Assembly (NCBI GenBank): GCA_011032825.1
Contig: JAADJZ010000007.1
Coordinates: 1,178,001 to 1,242,000, forward strand
Reading direction: 5' to 3'
Origin: Massariosphaeria phaeospora
Taxonomy: Eukaryota; Ascomycota; Dothideomycetes; Pleosporales
Length of the DNA: 64,000 nt
This document shows, in pieces, positions 1 through 11,000 of this stretch. The position numbers and the translations under genes are program-made. Every line of letters begins with the position of its first letter. The stretch's first letter is position 1. The notes under the pieces are model-generated. The model was not told the origin of the DNA and ran no database searches. It saw nothing but the letters and a program-made list of their open reading frames with translations.

Positions 1-308
1 TAAACGACGACGCTGAGCCCCCATCAAGCCCGCAAGTAGCATGTCCTTACGAAGGCAACGAAACCGCGCTGGCAAGCATTCGAGCAAAAGTAGAGGAAGC
101 AAACCGCACAGGCACCGCTTTACCATCACTTGAGCGGCAGACACCCGCCACGAGCACAAGCATGACTTCCGCTAGCGGACCCTCGAAGCCAGAATCTGCA
201 GAGCCCACTGGTATCACAAATCCCTTCGGTTCGCCATCCAGGAAGCTGCCCATGTTCAGTTTGCCAGCGGAACCTATCGTGGATGTCGACTCGAACACGG
301 CACAATAA
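1..308 (+). CDS. 3' end of an unrecognised gene (5' truncated by the window)
   Basis: One plus-strand frame, with codons starting at position 3, is open from the window edge to a TAA at 306-308. It gives about 101 residues. The peptide is rich in Ser, Pro, Thr and Glu. It has one short charged stretch (IRAKVEEANR) and a tail with NPFGSPSRKLPMF followed by an acidic end. I recognise no domain. The open frame also casts a long antisense frame, but the plus reading has the more natural composition and a clean stop, so I take it as the real one. It is probably the disordered C-terminus of a gene starting upstream of the window. Confidence 0.5.
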   Translation, partial: NDDAEPPSSPQVACPYEGNETALASIRAKVEEANRTGTALPSLERQTPATSTSMTSASGPSKPESAEPTGITNPFGSPSRKLPMFSLPAEPIVDVDSNTAQ

Positions 309-996
309 CACTATGCTTCGCCTTTCCGAACATATTTATGATGAACTACCTTCTACCAGTAGCATGTTTTGGTACTGTTATCCGTGTGTACTCTGTGCTC
401 TATGCGTCAAACGTGATGACTTGTGTTCTGCGCTCAAGGACTCTGTCTATGGCTGTTGAGCTTGCTCGCTGCGCGTACCAAAAACCTAAGGGAGTACACC
501 ATATTCAATATGAACATACTAATATTGATCTTGCAGTCGTTCCTCTCAATGTTCGTATCATATCCGCATTTACTCTTTCGAATATTCTCTTTCGAATATT
601 AGTGGGTCGGCTCATGCCAACCTCCCAGTCTTCATCCTCTCACGTACCAAGGCATAGTAATCACTGTGGAGCCCAGCGCTTGAACCAGGGCTTTCACTCA
701 TTCACAATAAAGTTTTCCACCATCAGATTGCCCCTTGGTTACATATATCACCACCGCCACCTTTGTTTTCCGCTTTCCTCACTTTTCCCACGCGATCGTG
801 GGCGCCAATAGCCCAACCGAACATTCTACTGACCCACGGTAACGTTTTCCACAGTCAGTCTGCCCCTTTATTAGTTGTCTCAGCGCCACCTGTGTTTGTG
901 TTCCCACAGCCTTTTCTCTCTCTATCCTTTGCCTCGATCTCATCGACACTATCTTTGACGGGAAACATCTCGGTAACCAACTACTGTACACTCACT
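309..996. other. intergenic region and promoter of the next gene
   Basis: This is the 3' flank of the truncated gene and the promoter of the Q-rich gene. It holds a tandem 14-mer (CTCTTTCGAATATT twice, near 573-600), a diverged direct repeat of about 60 bp (copies near 712-770 and 844-905), a CCCACG/CGTGGG inverted repeat near 788-803, and a CCAAT box near 805-809. The small open frames here have no recognisable content. Confidence 0.45.
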
Positions 997-2409
997 ATGG
1001 CGCCCACGCCCATCCCATTAGAGAATACCACCGTCGTCGACGAACTCGCTCACCTCGAACCTACAGCAGTGACGCCGCCAACGGAACCCTCGCCGACGAC
1101 GGCTGCTCGTCGCGACCACGACTCCTCGCATCTGCACGGCCGAGCAGTCCGCCGCAAACCTCTCCCCGATTCCGCATCACCAGCAATCATTCCGCTCGTA
1201 ACCACTGCTAGTCCTGTCGGCCCCGCCTATCATTATGGTTCCATCGCCGCGGGGCTGCACGACGCTCCAGATGCAGTTTCGGACTGGCCCTTAGCCAACG
1301 GCACATCACTACCACCACCACGGTCGTCTTCGCCGCCCATCCCGCGCATCCAGTCGCCCACTGACACGATCATCTCCGTCTCGCCGTCGGTGCTCAGCGC
1401 CATCGACCGCGACGGCCTGCCGGATGTCTTCGAGCTTAACACGGCGCGGCCTGTGGCGTATGTGCCGGTGCCGCTGCACATCATCGAAGACGCGACGCGC
1501 GGCGTCAGACGCGACTATAGTCTCAGGGTGCGCGAGCTGAGTCCGGCGAGCAGCACGGCTTCTGTCAATCATCATCATCAGCAACAGCAACAGCAGCAGC
1601 AATCAGGTACCATGACGCGCAGCCACAGCCTGCGCCAACAGAGCAGTCCTGCAGCCGCATCTTCCTCGCACTCGACTCCTATCCGCCGCGGCTTTTCGCT
1701 CAAGCGCAATGCCATGCCCCCGCACGACACAACCCCGACCCTCATCCACGCGCTCTCTGCATCGTCCCCACACCACCCCTCCGGCGACTCCCTCCCGTTC
1801 CGCGATCAGCCCAGCCCGAGTGGAAGCGACTCCTCCGCCACCGCAGGGCCCAGCGGCACCTACGCACAAGCCCGGTCACGGCCACGAGCGCGTACGTCTC
1901 CCGACCGCAGCACGAGCAGCGGGTCGCTGGCCTCGCGCTCCAGCGCGCAGCAGCAGCAGCAGCAGCACGGCTCAGACGCGTCGTTCGCGCACTGGAATGG
2001 CAGGAAGCTGGATGGCGGGGAGAAGGAGCGCGTGTGGAGGGATGCGGCGGAGTCGGTGGGGGGGAGTGCCAAGGGGAGTGCGGACGTGAGCGCGAGGGGA
2101 AGTGCGAGGGATGTGCCGGAGGGTGGGGATGCAGCGCAGGAGGTTGAGCATGAGGATGAGGGGTATGCGAGTGATGAGCCGGCCGTGGACGACACGCAGG
2201 CCGGACAGCAGAAGAAGGAGAACAAGAAGCGCGGTTTCCCAGCGCTTTCGTTCTCGTGGTCGGTGTCGGGTTCGTGCGCGCGCGTGAGGAGTTGGGCGAC
2301 GAGGGTGGGGAGCCGGGTGAGGGGCGTGTTGCAAGTGGGCGGGCTGATTGGGGAGGGCAAGAAGAAGAAGAACGGGTATGGCAAGGGGAACGGTCCTGCT
2401 GAGGTATGA
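997..2409 (+). CDS. Ser/Pro/Gln-rich protein of unknown function with polyglutamine tracts
   Basis: This is a single-exon frame of 470 residues from the ATG at 997. The frame stays open upstream to a TTG at 763, but 997 is the first ATG in it. The protein is mostly low complexity. It has a Pro/Thr-rich N-terminus, a His-Gln tract near residues 189-200 (CAT/CAG/CAA repeats around 1567-1600), a second Gln tract near residues 317-323 (CAG repeats near 1948-1970), and many Ser-Pro and Arg-Ser sites typical of phosphorylated disordered proteins. The last 60 residues are basic and aromatic, with Lys runs, and could bind membrane or nucleic acid. I recognise no domain. A CCAAT box lies about 190 nt upstream. 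Regulatory or cortical roles are common for such proteins, but nothing here proves one. Confidence 0.65.
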   Translation: MAPTPIPLENTTVVDELAHLEPTAVTPPTEPSPTTAARRDHDSSHLHGRAVRRKPLPDSASPAIIPLVTTASPVGPAYHYGSIAAGLHDAPDAVSDWPLANGTSLPPPRSSSPPIPRIQSPTDTIISVSPSVLSAIDRDGLPDVFELNTARPVAYVPVPLHIIEDATRGVRRDYSLRVRELSPASSTASVNHHHQQQQQQQQSGTMTRSHSLRQQSSPAAASSSHSTPIRRGFSLKRNAMPPHDTTPTLIHALSASSPHHPSGDSLPFRDQPSPSGSDSSATAGPSGTYAQARSRPRARTSPDRSTSSGSLASRSSAQQQQQQHGSDASFAHWNGRKLDGGEKERVWRDAAESVGGSAKGSADVSARGSARDVPEGGDAAQEVEHEDEGYASDEPAVDDTQAGQQKKENKKRGFPALSFSWSVSGSCARVRSWATRVGSRVRGVLQVGGLIGEGKKKKNGYGKGNGPAEV

Positions 2410-3751
2410 TGGGCAAGGCGCTTTTGGTTTTGCAGGGTGGATTTGCCCCTGCATTCTTGTTTTATAGATGCGCCGCCCCAGCCAGACTCCCCACTTGACA
2501 ATGAATGTCTTCAACCCGGATCGGATCGGATCGGCCCTCGAAAGGACCTTTACGCTAGCAGTTGGGCGGTGAGACCCAGCTCAGCTCTGCTTCATCGAAT
2601 AAGTCAAAATACAAAAACAATAAGCGTGGTGGTATTTCGCCGGCGCTGAAGCTCGGGCTTGGGTTGTTGGGATAGATTGGGTTGCGGGTTGCGGGTTGCG
2701 GTTGGCGATATATGCTTTGTGTAAACTGCGCTTGATACTTAGTTACATGTAGCGCGGGCATAATATAGTGATATCTTTCTGTTCATCTATTTCTTTCTTT
2801 CTTCATTTATCTATCCATCTATATATCTATCTATCTAGCAGCGAACAAATATGTAATTTCTAAACATCTAACAGGGGACTGGGACCAGAGGGGCGTAAAA
2901 TCCAAGGAGGTTATTTATCTTATAGCGAGCGTGTGCTAAGATCATTTATAGAGAATAAACGGAGGAGTTACATGGTACTTCCGCGCGCGTCTGCGTCTGC
3001 GTCTGCGTATGCTGAACGAATAACCCCTCCCTCCCCTTGGAGAGAAGAAAAAAACAAGAGGGCGCGCGGGTATGTATATTATACACATGTATATATAAGA
3101 AAGCCTTTTAAAAGGAAGAAGAAGAAGAAGGAGAAGAAGACGAACCAAAAGTATACACAGTTGTTTTTTTTTTTTTGGGGGGCTTGCGAGTCCAACGACC
3201 GGCATGATATGACATGACATCATAGGATAGGATAGGATATGATATGACAGCGACCGACTACGCGTTGACGGCATGGGATGCATGGATGCATTTAGCCAAA
3301 GCTCGCGCCGGCTTTAACTATACATACATGTACATGTCTGTTTGAGAAGGGAAAAGAGGGCTGTGGCGTGGTGTGTATCGCATTGTCGAGCATCTCTGCA
3401 GTCTAGCTAGTGGAAACTGCTACCCAACACTGACTGAAATCAAATCAAGACCAAACCAAACCAGAACATCGTAGTTTGTTTGACATGCTAGCTATCCATC
3501 CATCCATCCATCCAAAAGCCCCCCGAGTTACCAGTACTCGCACATACCAATATGGCACACCCCCTTTGCCAGACCAAACCAAACCATACCAGGCCAGGCC
3601 AGGCCCCTCCTACAAAACGCCCAACGTGTAGCCAAACAAACAACAAACAAACAAACAAACAACGAACACAGCTCAGCTCATGCGGGACAATCGACGCCGT
3701 ACGAAGGTTACCCAGGGGGGGGGCAGGGGCAGTGGGACGCCACTTACCCGT
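2410..3751. other. long microsatellite-rich spacer
   Basis: This lies between two converging genes and holds many simple repeats: TTCT/ATCT repeats near 2781-2836, GTCTGC repeats near 2988-3010, GAA repeats near 3115-3141, poly-T near 3162-3176, GATAG repeats near 3220-3247, CATC repeats near 3495-3514 and CAAA repeats near 3635-3662. I see no convincing gene. Confidence 0.6.
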
Positions 3752-6175
3752 CTACTGATACCACTCATGCTCATTATACGTGTTCAACGCACCGCCGAAC
3801 CCGCCAAAGCCATTTAATCCATTCGCAACTGCCCCGTTCCCACCCCCACTTCCGTTCACGCCCGCACCGCCCACAGCCCCACCCTCCAAACCCACCCCAC
3901 CACTACCACCATTCCCAACGCCGCCCGCACTCCCACTCCCACCACCCAAAAACCCTGGACTGCCCATCCCCGCACTGCCCGCAAACCAGCCCGCGACATC
4001 GTCGGCGCCAAAATGCCAGTTGTCGAAGCCAACAGCGAGCTGGTTCTGGTCGCGCATCCACCAGTCCTGGCCTTCGCGGATGAGGGCCTCGACGCCGCCG
4101 AAGAGCTGCGACGGCGAGTTGGACGCGCTGGTTGGGGTGTCGATGGACTGGCGGCCGAGGGTGCTGGCGGGCGTGGATGGGTTGAGCGCCGTGCTGGGCG
4201 TTTGAGTCGGCGGGGTGGGGTGTCGCTGGATGCGCGGGTAGGCGAGGGGGTTGGCGTCGTTGGGCGGGAGGGAGCGGGGCTCCGAGGCGCGGTGCAGGGT
4301 CGAGGAGCTGATGGGGTTGCCTTGGTGGTCGAAGAATTGCGTTGCCGTGTTGGCAAGCGACATGCTGTAGGGCTGGAGGACGGGGGAGGTTTGGGAGGAT
4401 GAGGTGGGAGGTGGCACTTGCTGCTCGGTAAGCATGGGGTCTGGGGGATCGCGGACAGCGGTTTTGGCTTCGCTCCAGGGGCCGAATTTGGCGTCGGTGC
4501 GGGCGAGAACTGTGGCGGCTTCTTCGGGGAGGGAGACTTTCCAGCGTTTGGTTAGGATGCTGAGGATGCCGAGAGTGCGGCGGGCGCAGAGCCAGGCTTC
4601 GGCTATTTCCTCGAGGTGCTTGACGCCGTGGATGATGTCTCGTTTGGCGTTCTTCTCGGGGAGGTTGAGGAGGTGGATGGTACAGGCCGAGTGAGCTATG
4701 TAGACGGCGATGTTACAAATCTGTCGCAGTCCATGAGATCTTTTGTAGAGACGGAGGAGCTTGGATATCGTGGCAGCGGCTTGTGTGCACTGCTTACGAG
4801 GCGAGACGTTTGCTGGGAGCGGCGACGTATTCTGGGTGTATTTGAGGAAAGGGCGGAAGAGATGGATGTAAAGGAGGTGGAAGAACATGCTATGGATTTG
4901 TTAGCAGTGATAGTAAGCGCCGTACTGGACAACTCACTGCATCACCAACATGCTCGGCAGCCCTCCTTCTTTGGGCTCCAGCTCTTTTGGCAGCTCCCTC
5001 TTCCACGTCTCCATCCGCTGGTGGATCTCGCTGAGCTTCTTCAGCTCAGCCTGTTTGCCCTTCGCCTTATCCATGTCAATTGGATTGTAGAAGAAGTTCA
5101 TGAGATCGCTCGAGATCTCACACAGCTTTGAGATTTGCCGAGCAACCTGCAATCGCATTAGAACTGTCTCGAAAAAAACTAGCGTTTGAGGAAATACTCA
5201 CCGCCCGTGTCCGCGAGGGCTGGGCATGCGCTTGACTGAAGCCCGAATCTGTGTACGCCGACCAAATATCAGCATCCTCGACCGGAAAGACTTCGACCTT
5301 CGGAACCGTTACAATAGTATTCGGAAGCTGCGGCAAGCGTCCAAGATAGTTCGACCAGCATCTGGAGGCTATCAGCAACAGCTCTCAGTCCATACAAACG
5401 GCACACATACTTATCAAACAAGAAACAGCCCCAGAAAGTAATACGCCTAGCATCCTCTTCCGTCTCGTCTATCGAGTTCTTGTTGCTATGCATGCCCCCT
5501 GAATCTAGATTGAGGCCCAAGTCGCACGCCATGCGGAAACTCATGCCGCTGTACACCCAGCCTTTTGCTTCGCGGCCACAGCCGGCTTCTCGTACAGACA
5601 TCAGCGCCAGAGCCTGCACTGTGGTCAAGGCTGGCACTTCGTGCAGATCGTCTTCCAGAATCAATCTCTTGGCCTCCTTGAAAAAGTGGTCGCCGGCGGT
5701 GGCCGAGTTGTCGCGCACAGCTCGCGCCGAGGGCCAGGAGGTGAAGTGGCAGCCCAGGGCCAGCATCGAATTCACCAGCAGCGGCGTGCAGTACTCGGAC
5801 TTCCGCCGCGAGCCTGGCGGAGGCCGTCCCTGCTCGAACTCACGCCAGAAGAGGCTCTTGGAGAGGGTGGTGAAGAAGCTGTAGTGCCAGCAAAAGTACA
5901 TGTTGATCAGGTGACGCACCAGGTCCGGGTCCTTGGTCACCGTGGTCCACGACGTGTAGGCGTCCTCGGGCGGCTGGTAGTGGTCGGCGTTGGAGAAGGA
6001 GGCCGGCGAGCTGGTGCCGTCGCTGTTGCCGCCCAGATGGATCAGGTGCGAGGTGCCGCCAATGTATCGCGTCGAGCCGTCCTCGAGCCGCAGCTCGCCC
6101 ATCTTGCCGGAGAGCTGCGACTCGAAGGTGGGCGCGGCTTGCATGGCGGGGCTCGTCGGCGGCGACACGTGCTCA

Positions 6176-6208
<33 letters not shown>

Positions 6209-6769
6209 TGGGCGTCGCCATGCTCGCGGGCGATGATGGACTCGGCGACGGCGTCCAGGCTCTCGCAGGTGCGGATCTGCTGCACCAGGGCGGCTACGTC
6301 GGGGTCGGGGTAGTTGAGGATGGCGTGGACGAGCGTCTGCAGGGTCGAGTTGCGCGTCTTGAGGTTGTCGATGTCCTTTTTGTAGACGCCCTTGCGGCGG
6401 TGGTCCGAGTTGGGGTCGTAGACGCACGGCGTGTTGTAGACGGCGGCGCAGGCCGAGCAGGCGGGCGTGGTGCCGTCGCACTGTGAGGCAGTATCAGCGC
6501 TCAACTCTGCCTGCCTGTATGACTGCCCGATGTGACGTGTGCGGACGGCGGAGAAGCACAAACACAAACACAGACCAGGGCTCAGGTGGTGACGCTCGTA
6601 CCTTGGACTTGCGCCGGCGACACGGCACGCAGGCGCTCGAGATGCAGCGGCGCTTCTTGCTGCTGCTGCCGTCGTCGGCGCCGTCGCTGCCGTCCTTGTC
6701 CTTCTTGCCCTTGCGCCGGCCCTTTGCGGGCGGCGACGCTTCAGCCAGGCGGCTCTCGAAGGGATGCAT
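3752..6769 (-). CDS. Zn2Cys6 transcription factor, NirA-like, with fungal-specific regulator domain
   Basis: The model has five exons: 6769-6602, 6480-5411, 5361-5202, 5146-4938 and 4889-3752, giving 914 residues. The first intron splits the zinc cluster. After splicing it reads C47-X2-C50-X6-C57-X6-C64-X2-C67-X7-C75, a complete Zn2Cys6 DNA-binding motif. A Lys/Arg-rich N-terminus precedes it, and a linker/dimerisation segment (GVYKKDIDNLKTRNSTLQ) follows. There is an acidic run of Asp residues near 6175-6200, then a fungal regulator (middle homology) domain with the usual WGCFLFDK segment. The last 160 residues are Gly/Asn-rich and may activate transcription. The pattern matches the nuclear regulators usually annotated as similar to nitrate regulator NirA. 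The target genes cannot be read from the sequence, and no nitrate genes are nearby, so the NirA label is family-level only. The start is the ATG 124 bp before the zinc cluster. Confidence 0.88.
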
Positions 6770-8029
6770 CGGCGGGCGGGGGAGAGGCGGGGCGGGGTGA
6801 CAGGTACGGAGCACAGGGCGGGGTGTGTGACAGCGACAGGCTTCACTCCACTGTCTCTCGCTCGCTCACTCCGGCTGTCTGCTCTGCGGTGTCTCTGCCG
6901 TGTCTCGCTCGCTCGCTCAGCCGGCGCACGGCACGCAGCTCTGTCTATCGTCGTCCCAGCGCCGGGCGGCTGTCCACATGCTGGCCACCACTGCGAGGCC
7001 GGAAAACGGCGGGGGTTCTGTTCTGTTCTGGCCTGGAGCGACGTCACGCTCTGTCATGCGCACCTGGGGTCCGCCGTACAGTGCAGTGCAGCGCAGAGTG
7101 CAGAGTGCAGCGCGCAGAGTGCAGCGCGCAGAGCAAGATGCGAGTGTCCAGTGTCGAGGGGTGGTTTATCGCCGTCGTCGTCGTGGGCGCCGCGCTGATT
7201 GGCCGCAGTGCCGTCGTCCTTATCTATCGCAGGTAGCTGTCGCTGTCGTCGCCCAGAGGAATGGCAAGACGCTGGGCGGTACCTATATACCTACTCCTCC
7301 CTACTCTCGAACGCTCACCCACGCCCGCCCACGCGCCGCCGCTCGTTGAAAACTCTGCTCGCATGCCTCTCTCTGCAGCAGCCCATGTCCAGCGTCGCGC
7401 CGTTTGCTTTTCCCTGCCTCTCGAGCCCCCCTCGCCGAGCATGCCATTCGCCGCAGCCGTGTGCGCGCCGGTGGAGCCCGCTTTCTAGACCTTTGCTGGC
7501 TGACATATCCATATCCATATCCACTCTCCATCTCCACCTACCTACCTCCACTACTATCCACACCCCACGTCCCTCCCCCCCGTCGCAGCATCACCAATCC
7601 GCGCGCGCAGAATCCGTACAAAAGATACAATTTCCCATGCATGCATGGAGAGCCCTAGCCCTATAGCTAGCGCCCGAGCTGCGAGCTTCGAGCTGCGAGC
7701 AAGCAGCCAGCCCTCCACCGCCGCGTATACACTGGCCCAAAAGCAAAAAAAGCAACAAGAAAACCCCCCCAACTCCCCAATGAGCACCCCCTCCGTAATC
7801 CGCCGCCCCCTACCCAAATCTTTTGCACGCACAGCCATCAACCCCCGATGCAGGCAACCCGCGAGCCCCGCCGCAACCCCAGTTTCCGGCCTGTTTTTGG
7901 GAGCCCGGCGCCCAAGCTCTTGACCCGGCACGCCAAACCAGCACCGCCGCACTATCCACCGTCGACGCCTGCAAACCGCCGCCTGCCGTCAACAGACCCC
8001 CTTTGCAGCGCCCGGCCCATGCCAGCGCC
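6770..8029. promoter_or_regulatory. 1.26 kb upstream region of the NirA-like gene
   Basis: GC-rich and unusually long. It has a cluster of GCAGAGT/GCAGCGCGCAGA repeats near 7085-7135 and ATATCC repeats near 7506-7522. Several open frames of 60-130 codons occur on both strands, but none has recognisable content. The far end is the 3' flank of the SNF2 gene. Confidence 0.4.
7085..7135. repeat. short tandem GCAGAGTGCAGCGC repeats
   Basis: Overlapping copies of TGCAGAG and TGCAGCGCGCAGAG follow one another about 330 bp upstream of the NirA-like start codon. They may be promoter elements or slippage products. Confidence 0.6.
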
Positions 8030-11000
8030 CTAGATCTCATCCGCGTAGCCCTCGTCGTGGCGGTCGGCGCGGAAGCCTCCGCGCGGGTCCGGATTGTCGA
8101 CGACGATGAAAGGCTTGCCGTTTTCGTCGTCCTGCAGGTTGCCGAAGAGGCGCATGAGGTCGCGGATCGTCATTCTGGCGCGCGTTAGTGGCTGCAAAAA
8201 GAGGCGCGATTCGGGCGTTACTTACTTGCCTACGGTAGACCCGTCGTCCTCCATGACCTCGTCAATCTCCTTTTTCTTGCGTTCTTGCATGTCGATGAGG
8301 CGCTGGTCGACCGTGTTCTTCACGCACAGCCGTGTCATGAAGGTGGTGCTCGTTTGGCCAATGCGGAAGATTCGACAGAAGGCTTGCTGTTCAGACGCCG
8401 AGTTCCACCATGGATCGACGACGATGACCCGCGAGGCCATGGTCAAATTGAGGCCCACTGTAGCCCTCGTTAGTGCTCTGTTCGCCAATGGGAGAGTGCT
8501 TTGACTTACATCCACCACACCGGAGCGACGCCAATAGGACCCTTACGTCGGGGTTCTCTGCAAACGTGCTGATAGCCTTGTCGCGAGCATTCAACCCAAC
8601 CTTGCCGTGATACTACAGTGACGATTAGCACTAATTCAGCTTCTAGCCGAGATCCAATTCTCTCGAGCTACTCGGTAGAAGCGTGGCCAGTCAGTCGTCG
8701 ATAGCTTACCTGTTCCGTTCTCCAGCCCTCCTCCTGGCACACCTTTGCGAGAATCTTGATCCTGTACACCGTCAGTTCACCAGCAAACACACCGTTCCGA
8801 TCGTAACCTACATGGCCAGAAACTGCGTATAGATGATAATCTTAACGTCCTTGTTCTCCCGGACCCAGTTTAAGATCTGGGCCTTGATAGCAATCGTCTT
8901 GGCCGAAGGCAGCACCTCGCCGCCCAAGCTCAGCCAGTCGTCCTCGATGACCTCCTCGCCCACCGACGTCCTCTTCTTCTTCGACTTCTTGCCACGCGTC
9001 TCGGGCCCGCTGTAGTCGGCCGAGCCTTCGGCGTTGCCGTCCGGGTCGCACGGATGGGCGTACCGGAATCGCGAGCCGCAATTCTTGCATATACCGCCCT
9101 CGCGCTCTTGCTCTGCGCCTTCGGCCACCAGCTGCTCGTAGCACGTCTGGCAGTAGATATGCTTGCACGACGTGAGCCACGGTGTGATGGGGCGCCGGTC
9201 ACACAGATTGCACCGAGCTTTCTCCTTGAGTTTCTCCCACTGGTCGCCAGTAGTAAGGCTGTTCAGATGAGATTTAAAGTTGTAGATTTTGCCGAAATCC
9301 CCTCCGGAGTCGACACGTTTCGAGGCACGGCCGGGCTCTGGCTCTTCCTCGACGTTCTCTTCGGCATCGGCCTCGTCCGCCACTGAAGCCTCTTCCTCGT
9401 CTTGTGCTTGAGGGGCTTTGCCTTTGCTTGCCGTGCGTTTCTTCTCCTCCGCTTCTTGGATTTGTAACTGCCTCCTGATGGCAATTATAGTCTTGCCGGC
9501 CCGAGTGTTAGTATCGGAGCTTTGGTCCTTGACTACCTGTCGGATCCGCTCAATGTCTTCGCGTTCGAGGAGGTCCTTCATGACGAATTGGAGCATGAGG
9601 ACGTGAGCGGCGAGCTGGCGAAGCCTCAAAAGCATCCTGTAGCTAGTCAGCAACTATCCATCGCAAGGCGCAGAAGTGTAGTATAGATGAACATGGCGGT
9701 TCCTTCCCCACATTCATTGCAAAGCAGAAAGAGACTGAAGAAAACACTTACACTAAAACGTTAGAGTATGACCGCTCCAACTCGCCCGCCTTGGCAATCA
9801 CATTGATACGCTTGGAGAAGCGCTCCCGCACAATATCGTAGATATTGCGCTCCACAGAATTGAAGTCGCACCAGTAAGTCGACTGATCCGCCTTCGGGAG
9901 TTTCAGAATCGGAGCCCCGAACATGATATCAGCATGCGTACGCCTGATCATAAACTGCGACAGGCGAACGAGCAGCCGCTCTGTATTCTCCGTCTCGGAC
10001 GTGCCGCAGTAGTTGTGCTTGAAGATCTTGAAGCTGCCCGTATGCGGCACGCGCAGGAACTTGAAGTACGGGTACAGCTCCGTGAGGCCGTTGAGCACCG
10101 GCGTGCCGCTAATCGCCCAGCGGTGGTTCGCCATCAGCGCGCGGCAGGCGATGGAGGTGCGGCTGGTGTGGTTCTTGATGGCCTGCGCCTCGTCGAGGAC
10201 CACGCGGTGGAAGAACATGCGGTGCAGGATGCCGCGCTCCGTGTCGTACACCTTCTTCCACCAGGCGATCTTCTCCTCGGCCGTCTGGCAGGCGATGGGC
10301 GGCTCGTTTTTCGGGTACGAGCGCATGATCTCGCTGTACGTCGTGAGGATGATGTCGTGCTGGTTCAGGATGTTGAAGACTTGGTTGGAGTCGATGCGAG
10401 TGCCCGTCCGGTAGGTCATGACTTGCAGTGTTCCGTCGGTGTGGGTTTCGATTTCGCGACCCCACTGGGTGAGGAGCGCGGGGCTGGCGATGAGGAGCGT
10501 TGCGCGGTCCTTTGCGCCCTTGGGAGGGCGTCCGTTGACGATGTTGGCTGTGTCACGTTAGCTGTTATAGTTGACTGCGGTCCAAGAAGAGCACTCACCC
10601 AGCATCATAAGCGTCTTGCCCAGCCCCATCTGATCAGCCATCAAGCCTCCGCGAGGCTCCTCTGCCGCATTCTCGCGTCGCCGCATGAAAGCACTTCCAA
10701 GCAGTTGATAGGCCTTGAGAGAAGTCTTCATTCCCTTGACGAGCCACATGCCATTGTCGGCTTTGACGCTGCCCCGGCCGGTGAAGTCCTTGGTCGCAGC
10801 CAACAGGCTGCCCATGTCCGAGCGAGCAGCCTTCTTGTCCCCGGCGGGCACGCTCGCAATCAGCTCTTTCAAAGCGTCATTCTTGCGACGAGAGCGGAAC
10901 GTTGGCTGTTCAGCCGCGTCCTCGTTGGCCTGCTGCTCGAACACATTGCTGGTGAACAGAGAGGTCATTTGGCGGACTGCGTCCTGTTTCTTGCGTTTAC

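Noticed and set aside
763..996. TTG-initiated N-terminal extension of the polyQ gene
   Set aside because: No ATG in this part, and it overlaps promoter-like sequence with a CCAAT box.
1742..2416. Long antisense open frames opposite the Ser/Pro/Gln-rich gene (213-224 codons)
   Set aside because: They mirror low-complexity codons of the plus-strand gene and are Pro/Arg/Ser-rich without any domain.
5641..6486. 281-codon plus-strand frame opposite the NirA-like gene
   Set aside because: The minus strand encodes a complete regulator domain here; the plus frame is Val/Gly/Arg-rich shadow.
6481..7047. Upstream extension of the NirA-like frame
   Set aside because: It reads through the intron that splits the zinc cluster; the real first exon lies in another frame.
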